From Anarhynchus alexandrinus (lineage: Eukaryota > Chordata > Aves > Charadriiformes > Charadriidae): 64,000 nucleotides of DNA. Shown here piece by piece: positions 35,002-50,000 of the stretch (within the stretch, counting starts at the first letter, position 1; the number at the start of each line of letters is the position of its first letter). The notes beneath the pieces were generated by a model. The model saw only the letters and a list, made by a program, of their open reading frames with translations. It was not told where the DNA came from and ran no database searches. The DNA lies in assembly GCA_008711295.1 (NCBI GenBank), contig VUYV01000149.1:1488001-1552000 (forward strand), in the 5' to 3' direction. Both the position numbers and the translations under genes were made by a program.

Positions 35002-38000
35002 CTAAATGTGAAATAGTACATTAGTTCAGTATAGCGCAGGTTTCTTTAAAATGGTAGTTATTCTCAAGTAATGTGAAATATATGGTGTATAAGAGAACAG
35101 TTCCCACCAGTGGAAGCTGCTGGTGCTGTGAGGTGGGCTCCACCATTAGACAGCGGTTCGTTCTATACTTACTTTGCAGCCACAGCCCATTTGATATCTC
35201 TGATTAAGACTCTTCTTTTGAGACAAGGATAAATCATCCCATGGTTCAATGTAGTTGCATAAATGGATGAGGACTTTACCATCACTTAAAATTTGTCCTA
35301 CAGCATGGAAAATAAGAAACATAAGGCAAGCAAATAGACCTGTTGTCTAAATACTGAAGTAAATTGCAAGAATACCTGAAGTTTTCAACTAATTGCACCA
35401 AATTAGTCTTATTTCACACTTTTTTCAATGAATGTAATTATAACTGAGAGAACTATTCTGCTGATTGCATTCTGAATAAATGTAAAAGATTTAAGAAGGA
35501 TATTTTTCAAAAGATGCTGATAATCTGCCAGGAAGGGAGGGATGCGAATGCAGTAGTATGTTAAACTAGATTTCAGGACACTACAGAAAAATCTATAATT
35601 ACTTAGAACCCCAAATGCGCATACACGTAGGCATGCGTTGTCTCATTAAGCACATTTGCATTCCTGGGAAAATCAGTACTGTTGATTTTAAACAAGTAAT
35701 AATGGCATACATCCTGTTTACTAATTACATAGTTACTGACCTTGGCTTCCTTTGAAACTGCTTTAAGATTGTTGAAGGATGGAAAACATGTAAGATCACA
35801 GCTTTAGATAATTCATACATTTCATTGTCTTTGTATTATTTAGTACATAAATACATTATTTTTTAACAAGGGCTGGCATATTTTTGCAAAGTCAATCTAA
35901 GCAGTTACTTCTGGTTTTATCGGTACATTACTTTTGTTACATTTTACCTGTCAAAAGATACTGTTTTTTGTTGTTAGCTTCTAGTTTCACTCCACAGAGT
36001 GACGAATCAAAAGGGGTATAGACATACTGGACATCCTTGAGCTTTTCAAATCCTTTAAACATCTGAAAATTATCAGAAACATAAAGTCAGTAGTAGAAAA
36101 CAAACATGAAAAAACAGTTGCAAACAACAGGTGAAAGGAATACGTGGTGTATCTCTTTAAAAAAGGCTCTGAAGTCTGAACTTATGTGAGAAAATACTAA
36201 CAATTAGACCCATTCTCTACACTAGATGAAATGTGTCCATTATCTCTATTTTTTTTTAATTATAGGTGTTTAAATGTGCTTTTTCAGTGTTTATAATGGA
36301 TCTTTGAAGCTTTCTCTTCAATTTATATTCTACTGGTATCTTCCATTTAAGGAGTAATTCCGAGAGAGCATTGACCTTAAACAAGGTGCTGCAGCATTGT
36401 AAGATGCAAAAGTTTCTCAGTATATTAATATGGGAAATTTTATGTTGAGCAGTGTAATGGTGTGTATCTTCAAGGGCATGAAACATGCAAAGAAACTGAG
36501 CATTGCTCTGATATTTGGTCATTAAAGCAAGCCGGTTTTCCACATCCAGAATTTTGCCCCATGCAACCTTCTCGAATAACTGTTGGAAATGGGACCCAGC
36601 TCTTAGAATGTATAGCCTGCAGCACCGAAATGGGGAGGTTTGGGATCAAAGCCTGTGCAGGGTTCAGATTGGCTGCTCCTCAACCAGCATTTCCAACTAA
36701 GAAAATAGTTCTTAAATAAGCCATTAATAGATCAAAACAAAATTTAGTTGTGTCCGAATGTGAGAAGGAGCCATAAGACGCTAATCAACCTCAGAACGCC
36801 TGTCATCACCTCCGATGACATAACTGAGACCCCAGCGCTTCGGGGGCCCTGCGCAGTGACATCATGCTGTGTGTTGACAGCTGGGGACAATGGCAAGGCT
36901 CACGGCTCCCGCGGGCGGGCTCTCCCCCATGCAGCTGGCGTCACTGGAAAATGTGCTCGTGTTACTCAAGTTCTCTCAGGAGATTTAAATACTACAGGGC
37001 ACCAGAAAATACTCTAATATGTTGATTTTTCTGAAGCCTTATTTATGGACTAAAAAGAGCCAAAGTTGTTGTCATTGGGCTTCTGATCCAAAAATATCAG
37101 ATGTGAATTTGAAATACTTAGTAGAAAAAACAAACATACCAAACTGAAACACAAACCGTTATCCTGTACAAAGCAGCAGTGAAAATAATAGAAAGTATAT
37201 ATATAATGATGATGAAGACGTGTCTAATTTTGTTACATCAAAGTAGTTTGGTATGCCAGCCCAGTATAAAAGTTCTCAGAAAGATGGGCAAAGGAGGGAG
37301 CAGGAGCGGGCTGACCAGGAGCGGGCTGCACGGGTGTTGCGAGAGTCGGCCTGATGGCTACCGCAGGGCGTCAGTGCCAGCCCCAGCCCTCCGCACTGCT
37401 CCTAAGAGCCATGCGATTCCTGCCACGGGAATCCCCTGCTTCTGCTACACTTAAATCCGCCTTATTCGGGGTGGGGGTACCAGACACAGATGCATAGTAC
37501 ATAGTGACAACACGAACCATGCAAGTGTCCTCTGATTTGGGTTCTCTCCACATTCAGAAACCTCTGATTGGGCCAAAATGTATAGTAGGGTACAACTTTT
37601 CTTTTAATATCTCATCACTTGATCTAAATTAACTTGAGGCATTATGCAGACAGCATGAATCAATTTAGCTATTAAAAAAAGGTAAATATTCATGACAACT
37701 TATAATGGCGATCTAGTTAATATTTAAATGGGTTTGGTGTTTGTTTTGTTGGATTCTTTTTGGTTGCTTGGTTGGGGTTTTTTTAAAATTACAATCTGAC
37801 CTATCTTGGGTTTTGACCTAGATATTTGTTAAAGCATTTCTTAAGATTCTAATCTTCTGTTTATCTCAGTAAATCATATTTGATCTTCTCAATAGTATTC
37901 TCTCATCTCCTAAAAGTGTGGATACTCTCTCTGTGAAGGGATAAGAAGGGTTGATTCGATCCTGCACTGCAGTATGGTTCATTTACGTTGGAGGTTCTGG

Positions 38001-41000
38001 TAGGACTTTATTGAGGTAGGAAAAAAGGGTGAGGAATTGGGAGAACAGAGAGATGTGAGCCAGATACTAAAGTCTGTATTGACACTGTCCCTGTCCTTCT
38101 GAGGCACATAACCGACACCAGTACATGGCTATTACTTTAAGATTTTAGAACACTTTTTTTTAAGACTATCTGTATTATTTTCAGTGTCTCGGGCATGTTG
38201 CTGTTGTAATAATTACATTCTTCTATCTTCTTTATTCTCTATGCCTTTTCTGCAATATCATGCCTTATTTTCTTAGCTTTATATAGTGATTAATATCTAG
38301 CTTTAAAACTGCATGCATCATTGTAAAATGTAGATACCCTTGTGTTTGTCTTAAATACCTCCTCGTATTCCCGCTGGGAGGGGAACCCACCTTCTCGCAA
38401 AAGAAGTCTGATTCTTTCAGTGGGTTTCCATCCATGCCGCTTGTGTGGAAAACACTTAGCAGCTTTCCTTATATTAGTTTAATTTGGTAAAATGTGTAGA
38501 TTTCATGTAGAACAGTAGTATCTTGCACCTTACTTCACTACTCTGATAATATAGGACAAAGTGTCACGAAAGCTAATGGCACTGCTTTAATATTTAGCTG
38601 GCTCCTCACAGTAAGTATGATGACCAATTCAATAACAATAATATTGTGAAGACAAATGTTCAATTGGATATAAATCACATATTTTCTTCTCTCTAGTATA
38701 ATGCTGTAAATATTGCAATAAAAGAAAATAACAGTAATTGAAAAAAATGTATGGCTTCTTAACGTGCAAACCGATATATATAAAATGAATAAAGCCCATC
38801 ATTATTCTTTTTTTATTTCTGAAAATGAATAACAAAATCATACTTAATGGTTCTGTATAAAAATACCAATGTTTTAATGCTAAGCCTAATGCTCTGGGTT
38901 TAAAATAACAGAAATATAGTTTTTGTAACGGAGAGTAATATAAAAGAGACACAGCAGCATTTTGCTGAATTTACAGTTGCAGTAAAATGTAACCTCTATA
39001 GGTTCTGTGTTTCTTTTCCAAGAGGGCAGAAGAGGGAAGTGCAAATATGCGTGTGCCTTAAAAAGTAGTCACCAAAACAAATACTGATTTGGTAATCATG
39101 TTTTAGCTTGATCGATTTTACAGCTCAAGAGAGATGATTAGAGAGTCTATTCTTACTTTCTATGTTATATAAAGTGAATTCTTAGCATATCCCCCCAATC
39201 CTGTAAATGTTTATGTGCAGGGTTAGCCAGAAACATGTGGTCAGTGCCATCGGCCATTAAAAGGACTGTTCAGTTTATCATAACTGCAGGTAATCAAATT
39301 TATAATATGAGAAATGGGTCTGTAAGCACTCAAGAGAAGAAAGACTGTAATACTGAAAGAGAATAGTCTACCATTTGACATACACTGTTGATTTGGATTT
39401 TTTTTAAATGTTGTCATCTGAGGAAAAAGGTAAGAAATAGTGTTATCAAGTTATTGCTCGTCAACCAAATTCTCAGTTATTCAGGAAACTGAGATACAGA
39501 AATGAGAATACTGATCCACGAGGCTCAGGTTGAAGATCTCTGACAAGCTGTTTCTGTGATGTTATTAGTCGGTCTCCATTGGGGTGGCCAAATCTGGCTG
39601 ATTATATACAACATTATATTATTTTAATAGATTATTTTACACTTACCAAATATGTACAAGCATGAGCTATTTAAAACTCCTTACTCTCTTTACTTTTGTA
39701 ACTTGATGCGGACTTTACAGTGTTATCCATAACACTTCCCCATTAAACTTCTGTTAATTAAAAAGTGAATAGTTCTCAGGAATCTTTCAGTATACCCAGT
39801 CCTGTTTAATTTTTACCTGTATGCCACCTCTGCATTATATGCTTAGAGTATAACGGGTGACATCACTCTTTGCCAGTTCCTGTGTCATTTACCAGGCAGA
39901 GGCAAAGTTGCCTGTATGGATTTATTGCCGTGCCGCGCTGAGTTTACTGGGCATCCCGCAACAGGTTTGCAGTTTACAGAAGCTCCTGTTCGCTCGCCTA
40001 CCCTGTGTTACAGAGATTTCAGACAGAAGTCCTTCTGTTGGGTTTGTTGGAGACGCTGAGCCGGGTCCCGAGGCAGCTGAGCAGCCGCGTGCCCCAGCTC
40101 CTACCTCTGCTCAGCTGTCTTCTGGCCAGGAGTAAGGACCTGGAGGGTGGGACTGTTATGACCCACTTGTCTTTAGGCTAAGCTTGTAGGTAATGATGCA
40201 GAGCATCTTTTATTAGAAAATAAATCTCTCTGGTTTGTCCAGCCCTAGCTGACTTGCCTTCTGAAGCTCAGGGGGATTAAAGAAAGATCTCTTCCTGATG
40301 CCTGAGTTTTGAATAGGCCTCCACTTATGTAAATTTGGGAGAAACTCCAAAGCAGCTCCAATATATGAATGTATTTCAGGGATTTCAGTGTGCTGTTACT
40401 GGAGAACGGGATCATAGACTGAAAATAATCATACAGACTAGACTTCTCATTCTTCTTTTTTGTGCTGAGGTGTAAGATGATTTGCATTTCTATGAGGTTA
40501 CCGAAGTGTTGCAGGGTAGCAACAGAAAATTAGAGAAAAGAGAATTGCTCTGATATTTATATACTTGTTTCTGGAAGGAAACATTTGAAAATATCCTTAA
40601 TAGTTTAAGATGACAGAAAGTGGCAGATGGTGGAGAGTTTTGGGGTTTGTTTTAGCAAGGTAAAAAGAATTGGCTTCTTGAAATTGCTATAAAACCTTAA
40701 CAGAAGTCATGTGTGATAACCATCTGTGGCAATATTTTGAGATATTCTTGTTTACCATAGATTTTTCTTAGTAAAGCTCCTGTGAGGTGATCTACTGATA
40801 CAATTTGAAGGTTTGTATTATTTTTTTTTAAGCATGTAGCCATTCATAATGGTCTGCTTATGTGTTCCCAGTAAATGTAATCATACAAATCAATACAAAT
40901 AATAAAAAATAATATTCTGTGAAAAATGAGAGATAAAACCACCTAGAAAACTTCAAACAAACCAACCAAACAAAAAACCCCACCAATGCACACTGACACA

Positions 41001-44000
41001 TTTTAATTGAAAGAGACTGCCTATCTTCTGGGTATTCCAGAAACAGGAAGGTCATGAGCTTTTTTACATCAGTGAGGCTTGATGGTGACTTGAACAGGAT
41101 CAAGAAACATCTGCTTAAAGTCCATTAATGACTGTGTCTCCTTATTGGAGCTGAACAAATAATGGAAAAATCCTCTGAGATTCTGAATAACTGTATTTTT
41201 GGGTGCTCCTAGTTTGTGTTTGCTTTCCTAGCAACATTCATACAAATGGATTTTTGTTTATATGAATATCAGGGAAGGTCTCCTGTTTCTTCAAACACCC
41301 CTATTCGGGTATGAACAAAGGTCCTTGCTGTTTCGGCTGGAAGTGCTTTCCTCTGTTTATAAGTTTGCATCATCCAGTCAGAGAGTTGCAATACCATAAT
41401 GCAACACAGGTGATCCAGTATCCAGCAAACCCAGCAAACGTCTGGAATCCCATTCACAGATTGAAGTATATTTTCATAAAGTCTTTGTAAAGCAATTGTG
41501 AATAACAAAAATTTTCATCAAAATATAGTTATTTAGCAAGCAACTCATGAATGTCAGAACAGCTTGTCTTGTCTTTTTTTATTTGTTTGTTTTCCCCTTT
41601 TGTTTTATCGCTACTTTGATTTATTCTGTGTAGTTTACCTGGGTCTAACCATGGAAGTATTGTGAGCCTTTTCCAGCTTAAAGCATTTAGGGCTAAATTG
41701 TAGTCATATACATAGGTTATCAGCATTGAACTTCAAAATAGCTAAGTGATTCCATGTACCTTTATTTGTTTGATTTCATACCGGATCATTTTGTGGGTAT
41801 CAAGAGGATCATCACTGGCAGGAACTACCTTTTCGCTGATTATTTTTGCTCGAATAACTGTAATAGAGAAAAAGATTTAAATGCAAATAAGCATATGCCT
41901 AATTTTACAAGCAAGAGCAATAATTATATTAATAGATTTTAGCATTGTTTTTACACTTCAGCTAGAAGTAGGTTTTAAAGGCTTGTTACTGTAAGAACAC
42001 TGGATTGAGTTAACTCCTGAAAACAAAAATAATTGGGCTGCCTATGTTATAAATCCGAATTTCCATGAATCTGGAAATCTGAATTAAGTTACCATTCAGT
42101 TTTGACAAAAACTGTCCATCAAAATCTTTGAAAGACTTGAATCCCATAAAATTTTATAAAACACCCGTTATTATAATCAGTGAGCAAAGGAAAGGGACAT
42201 TTCTGTTGATGACAGAAAATTGTTCATCAATTAAATAACTTGAAGTTAACACTCTGAAAGACCGTGCCAGACAAGATTAAAGCATCAATTTTATGCATGA
42301 AAACAGAGAACAAGCTTCCATTCACTTTTCTGAGACTATAGATTTTAGCATTTTTCATAACGTAACACATCATTAGTTGTGTTAACCTGTACAAATTAAT
42401 TACTCCCTCTTTTGATGCATTTTATTTATTTCCTATTCTTTGTGCAAGGAAAGTATGAGATTTTCTGAAGGAAGAAATGGTTTCTTTTGTTTGTTTGAGG
42501 CATCTCTTGTATATGCTGTTTAAAACACAGCAGGACTGTTAGGCACAGAGAATAATGGGACTCTAAGAATATGGTATATGGCCAAAATTTCTCTGGGGAC
42601 TTCTATTGCCCAAAAGTATCGAGAGTCCTGGTTTTGCTCGGTTCTGGATGGCTGTTTCAGCTCCTCTGCAGATGTTGTGCTCATTAGAACAAGTAATCTG
42701 TATCTGCTTAGAGAGATACTGGCACAGGCCGGAGCAATCAACAGTCGAACCCCGCTTCAACTGTAATTCCCATTCACAGTTGGGCAGAGATGGATCTGTG
42801 CAAGGACGTCTGCATCTGCAGCTGTGATAGAGACCCAAAAATATTCTTCAGTATGAGGGTAACTCTCGGACACCTTCTTTTTGATTTTGTTTTCATTTTT
42901 CATGATGAAAGGAACCATTCTATCAAAATTAGTATGAAACAGGCATGAAGTTTCAGAGAAGGAGTTTGGTTAGAATGAGCCTCTGGAGGTCTAGTCCAGC
43001 CTCTTGCTCAATTGAATCAGGATGCACAGGGCTGTGTCCAGCTGAGTTTTTAGTATCTCTGAGGAGGGAGATTCTGCAGCCTCCCTCAGCCCCTGTTCCA
43101 GGGTTTGACCACTCTTACAGTGAAATCCTCATACTTCCTGTTCACTGAAAAAAATACCAAGCTGATGCAGAGGAAGATCTTTTGGCATCAAAATCATGCT
43201 TTTCCCCAAAAAGCATTTCTTTGACAGACTAACCTCTAAGCATCACATCTAAAGAAAAGGAATAAAAAACCCAGATCATAATTCTTCTTGCAGCCAAATA
43301 GAGGTCAGACCCATGTAATAATGGGCAATTCTCATTTCCTCACTTATTAGCAGAGCAAACTAGATGTAATAATCAGCGTGATGCAGATGCCTTCAGCTTC
43401 AAAGCTTGAGTCCTCTATCTTTTGGCACAACGCTCCCTCCTCCCAAGCCATTTCAACTCTTAGAGGAGCATTGTAGACTTATGGGTTGGGTTGGAAGGAA
43501 AGAGTTCTTTTAAGTATGGGCAGCAAATTCCTCATTTCAAATGGTAAGCGGCAGCATCTCTTTAATCATCTGCAGATGTGTTATGTTCCCACAAATTAAC
43601 AGTGCTTCTTAGGGGCTTTGATCTAATTCCAGATAAAAAGTGTGGATTGTGTGTACTATACTGCTGGAAAGGTCAAATTAGAATCATGTTGTTCTGTTTC
43701 GCGTTGCTTTCCTTTGCATCATTACTTCCTAGAAAAAAGGTTTTCTCCTTAAAGAGTTCATTCAATGTAGGAGGTAAGGGGGGAGACAACAGGTAGGAGC
43801 TAGCTCCATTATTTTCTTAATGCCATAACATGGTTTATACGCAGGAAATCTTTTCCTGCCTACTCAATGCAAACACTTGTAGGATAATTAAAACTACTTT
43901 TCCCCTCGTGTTTAATGTTGAAACATTACTCATTTTCATATTTTTATTAAGTTCTGCATGTTAGCGTCTGAGGGGAACGTTACAGATGATCAATGATAGC

Positions 44001-47000
44001 TCCAAGGGTCTCCATGGAGTTACGCAAGGCGGAAAGTATAACCTTTTGGGGTTTGTCAGTAAGAGATCTTTTTCTGGATGTGTAGAAGAAAATGAAAACT
44101 ATTTTTATGTTGTGTGTGTTTCATTCATTTGTTTGTTTAAGAGAAAGCTTCCAGATGGCAAAGGAAGACCAAATTGAGATATTTTTTTTTTATGACAAGA
44201 AAGTTTGACTGTTACAGGATGTCTAAATCTGTAGTTATTTGGGGTTTACTTTTCTCTTCTCCTGAAACCAGATTCAAATGCACACAGATCTTATGGGGCC
44301 TTTAAATCCTTCTTGTTTTTCTTTTTTCTGTGCTTTAACATATTTTTTTTCAATTGGTGTCGTCTAGCTGTCTCCTAAAACCTCTTATTCATGTGGTTGC
44401 TTCTGTTTTTAACCACAAGCACTTCCTGATTTAGCATTCCTGGGCCCAGGCATCTCCTGCTCTCCACTCGTGGTTCAGAGGCGGGTTAGAACTTAGGATT
44501 CCTTCTACTCTGCACTTCTTTTCAAGAAATGGTTTCAAGCGTACCATGGCTGGCTTGGCTCCTCTGTTGGACCGACAACAACCTCTGGTTGTTTAGTGTA
44601 ATAATGTCATTTTATCTGTCAGACAGTTATTGGTTCCTTATGGGGAATTTGCATATATGAAATGCATGTGCATAGCCTTTGCGTTCTAATGCCAATAATT
44701 CAGTCTGCCTCAAATTCGTTCTGTGTTAAAAATACATACTGTTTCTCAGAAGACATTCACTCTAACATTTCAGTAGTAGGATGAGGCATTTCTGCAGAAC
44801 TCATATTTTGTAACTCGTGGTACTTTTACAAAATTTAAGCTTTTACCCCCACTTTGTAGCTGCAGGTTGTCTCAGGTAACTGAAGGGAGGGGAAGTTAAT
44901 GTGATCAGAGCCGTGCAGGGGTCAGTGGAGCCGCAGCACAGAAATCGTACTGGCAGGTACTGGCTCCCACGATCGCGCCGAGTCCATAGTGTCGAGCTGC
45001 CGTCCCTCTGAGCCACTGCTGCTTTGATTACTGGTGTCACAGCGTATTGCAGTTTGAGGGGACAATGTTCTATTTAGTAAATTAGCTTGGCTATTGGACA
45101 TTCCTTCTTTCCTGAATAATAATAAACATCTCCCAACCATTTCCACATTAACGAGAGGTAATTTTGACCTGGGTAAAGGACAGAATCTACTTAGTGTAAC
45201 ATCGGATGTATTTGTGTTTATACAGTCAGGAGAAAAGTGTTGGGTTTTGTACAACACATAAGTGTTTATATACAACACAGGTAGAAAGTTAGGCATTAAC
45301 TGCATCTTTCCCAAACCTGGGTGATTTCTCTCTGAAATTAGCTATGCTAATTATTTATCTGTAAATAAACTGTACCATCACCTCATGTATTAGAGATTTT
45401 TATGATCATGAGAAACTACTTATACTAGGGGCTTTTTTAAAAAAGAAACTTACTGCCATTAGATTAATTTTAGCACACTACAGTGACATATGCGATGAAA
45501 TACAACATTTTCACAGAAGAGACACAAAGAATCAAGCAGCACACTGAAGGCCCCATGCCAAGTCGTAGGTATAGATGGAATCAGAATAAAGTAAATCCTT
45601 GTGCTTTGTCCGCTGAAATTCATGTTCCTTAAAAGTAGGATCTTTTTAGACTGACTTATTTCTAAGGCATTAACAAAGGGAGAACTGTTTAGTGAAGAAT
45701 TACTCTCATTGTTACAAGTTAGTATTATTAAATAATATATTTTTTATGGTACTATTTTGTATAGTATTATTGTACTTATACAAGTTTGAAGATGATGCTA
45801 TTTAGCTTTTTTCCTTAACCTACTGGTCACAGTACTATTGTTTGAAGACAGGCAACTTTACTCAACAAAAGTAATCAACTTTATTACTCCTTCAAAAAGG
45901 AAAACAAATTGTAGTTCGCTCTTGAGAGGAGGTAAGGGAGAAGGTAAAAACTGACGAAGAAATGAGCTCTTTTTTCCCCAGTATCTGTTAAATATCAGCA
46001 ACTATATAATGAAAAATATGTAGGAAAATATTTAAGTTATTACTGGACGTAAGAACAAGAAATGATAATTTCTTATGTGCATTCTTATTTTGAGTATATA
46101 AACTTAAATAAAAATATTGCTAAGAAGAGTGTAAATGTTAAAGATGGACAAAATTGGAGGCAGACACTTGGAGCTTTGAAAATCTCTTTTGTCATCTGTT
46201 TGTACTCTAAAAACTGCTGCATCCCGAACAAAGTTGTCAAGTGTGTTAAGATCACAGTACTCTGAGAAATACAGACTACTGTTAAACTGTTGCTTTACTT
46301 AAGCTGGGTTTAGTTCAGTATTTTTGTTTCTTAGGTATGATTTCTATCAGAAGAAAAATATTTCACTCTCTTGTAGAATTAAAAGAGATTTATAGATTAT
46401 TATCGTGATGGATGCATCCCATTTAAAATATTAGCTGCACTGGAGTTTTCATTGTATCAGTGATAAACTATGTAATACCTACGATGTGTAAATGAGTATA
46501 CTTTTGTTAGGGAGCTGCAGTTTAAAGCAAAACTCCATAGTTAATGAGCTCCAGTCCTTCGGCAATAGGAGGGTTAATGAACAGAAGGGCAAGATTGTCT
46601 AGACTGGGATGCCTTAGCTGCTTTTTGGAAAAATAAGGGCTAGATCCTGTCCCTTAGCCTTGCAGTAGGTTCTGATGTCCATGAAGGAAGCAGCGTGGTT
46701 CTGCATGCAGAGGAAGCCATAGTACCGGGACTGTGCCAGCCCGTCGTACGCCTGTTTTGCCCTGGTGTTTGTCGCCTTTTATGCACCTCTGAGGCCGCTT
46801 GCAAATTTTAGAAACAGCACCTCCATCATTGACACTGCACCAAAAATAGGCAGCTGCCTAAACTGCGAAGGAAAGTCGCTGATGACTTCTCCATCCTTTC
46901 TATGGAATATTTTTGCTGCTTGGGTAGGTTAGCCTTCATTAAGAAAATAAGAGCAGTGAGTCCCGACATGTCCTGATAATTCGATACCTCTTTAGATTTG

Positions 47001-50000
47001 AGATCAGAACTAGGAGTAGCAACATCCTTCAAACAGGCATCTGGAGGAAGAATCAGTCGTAGCCTCCAGTTCACTTCAGACTAAGTTTGCAGAGTGCAGC
47101 ATAGCTGTATGGATATCTGAATAGAAATTTAAACTTCATCACTTTTAAGCAGTCTTTCTCTCAAGAAATCAGGAAAGTTTGTATCATATCACACAAGTTT
47201 ATAATCAGAATCAGCTTTGTTACAAAAACCTTGAAATGAAACTTAAAAAACTATCTTGACAGGAAGAGTTACCAAAAAGTTACGAACAAGGTTGTGATAA
47301 TGACTCATGCAACTCTTTTTTTCTTATATTTTATTGCTTCAATTTAGCCCTTTCATTTAATTAGCTAAAATATGAGGAGTGATTTTTTTGAGCACTTATT
47401 TCTACCTGTCTATTTGATGTCGGACACTTTAATCAAGCTGTTGCCAGATGCTATTGCTCCTGTAGGGACAAGGAATAAGGGGCACAAGGAGAGGGATCTA
47501 AATAAAAGTGTATGGTCGTTATGTGGATGGGTTGAGGACAGCATCCCAAATATTTATGGGAAAAGATAGAAGAAAACATCTGAATGTGCAAAAATAGAAA
47601 AAAAGAAGTGTTTTTCTGACAGTACATATCAGTCAGAGTATGCAGGATGAAATAAAGCAGAACTATGGACACATAATATGTATGTACATAGTTTTGAAGG
47701 CCCCTATATTCAAATGAACTTTCATATATATATAAAAAAATCACTAAAATGAAAACATTCACACACGCAATATACAGCTGTTTCTGCTCACTTTTCTATA
47801 GTAAGATTACTTAAAACTTCTATCTATCTGTCAGAACTTTTTTTCTCTTTGGGGTGCAGTAGCTTAAACTTGCGACATAAATGTCTCCAGTTCCTGGAGG
47901 ATCACACCCGGAATATGGGTCACGGGGAAATACCACAGTGACAACTGCAGGAGCCCCAACCGCAGAGACCTTGTGTTTATTCAAAACTTGATGTTTCAGT
48001 TAAAAAATCTTCATGTCCAAAAGTCTTGCTGATTTTTTGGGGTGGAGGAAGGTTTGGGTTTTTTTAATCAAAATCCTATGTATAGACTCTTTTTTCTCAA
48101 AAGAGATTAATGAAAGAGGTTTGCTCTTCTGGATGTTGCCTCATTGCAAACACTTCTGTGAGATTTAACGCTATTTTTTATATCCAAAGGAAGTAAATAC
48201 CACTACTACAGAAGTTGCAGTAATTATTCAGTTGCCTCTGTTCCTGCACCTTAGCAGCTCTGTTGTTCTGATCATCGCTTACTGAAAACATGGTGGGAAT
48301 ATGACAGTGGCTGTAGTGTGTCTCGGGTTTATGCGCTCACTGAAAGCATTTATCAAAAGAACATTCAGGAGAATAGAGTCCAAGTTGTTTGTTGGAAGCT
48401 GTAAAGGTCAAGTTTCTAGGTCCAGCCATCTAAAGTGATTGCGTAGTAAAGCAGGAGACAGCGGGACTGCATCTGGGCTTTGCAAGCCCTACAGGCTTGC
48501 CGGGGGACATGGCTTTGTCCGTTCCTGTGATGATATGCTTGTAGTACTGCCAGGTGTGTGCTTTTTCCTCCATTTCAAGATCTCCATTCTTCGTTCTGAA
48601 TAGTGGAGAGGGGAAGGGCTTCCTATGAAACATTTGTAAAACTGTATTTATACTCTTTTTTATTTACGGTCTTTTTGTAACCTCTGCTATGAAATGGGCG
48701 TTATCCTCCTACATAGTTGGGAGTATCAAAATAGAAATTCATAGTAAATCCTCAGTTTACCTGGTGGTAATTCCTAGTGGTGCTAATACAACTTTAGACC
48801 ATCTGATAAAGGAACGCCTGTCTGTTTTTAAGAACGTAAGCTACTCATTTAAATTAACTATAAAAGGCCTTCTTAAATTTGTATGCCTTTATTTATTTCG
48901 TGGTATCATAAGGGAAACTGCCAGAATTGATGCATTAACTAATCAATGACATAATGCTTTTTGAATATTGGGATAAACTACTTTGAAATAACTTGAGACT
49001 GCAGTACTGTGTTGGTAGTGCCACAGGTTACGTTACAGCCAGAACAAAACTAAGCCAAGAGTTGTCTGTTAACAAACATTTGCAACCAAAGGGTAGGTGA
49101 TTATCTTCGGAGTGTTTACTGCAGGATTAAGAAAGGGATTTATTCACACCCTGTCACTCTTTCTCTACTAGTGATCAGCACAGTCCGGGACGAACTAAAC
49201 CAAACGAACTAAAAGTTTGTGAGCAGAACTGGCCTCATGTACGGTATTCATGTAAACTCAAATTATGGTAAAATAATGCTAGGAGTCCAAGGTAAATGCC
49301 TCAGAAGTCCAAAGATAGGGTGTAGACACACTATTTCATTTACCTTCTTTGGGCCTAGATGCTATAGATACCATACCCAGTATATTATGGTCCAATCTTG
49401 CAAACTCTTGGTCTCTTGAAGAAGATACTGACAAGTAACGCTATCAAAGCTGCCAGAGGAACCCAAGAACACAGTTTTGAATACTTGGGTTCTGTGAGTA
49501 CAGAGATATGACCAAAAAATATTGTTCTTTAGATTGGAAACTAGATATTTGATATGCTTAACTTTTCTTGCAGAGAGGGAGAAGAGTCAGCAGGCAAGGA
49601 GAATAATCTGAACCTCAAAAAGAAAGAGGAATCTGTACAGAATTTGTCACAACTGACAGAAATTAATGAACCCACTTTAAAGCAATACTGCACAGGATGG
49701 AAAAGATAGAAGAGAGAACTTGGATAGACTTCTAAATAAAATAGTGTGTATTGGCCACCAATTTATATTGCTTACAAAACCTCTAAAGTGTACGAGAGGT
49801 TGTGAAATTCTTACTCCATACTTTAGAGCAACTGTCCCATCTGTACAGTATTACCTATGTAACTGCAGTATTTTTAACTAAATATGCTAAACTGTTCAGC
49901 AATATAACAGACTTACTTGCCACATTTGCTTATTGTTAAGCTTTCAGTTTAACCAATGAAGACAGCAAATTAACTTGCTTAAATATTCATGTAGTATGTA

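Noticed and set aside
41754..41942. 62-codon plus-strand frame
   Set aside because: It is the opposite-strand shadow of TIMP4 exon 2.
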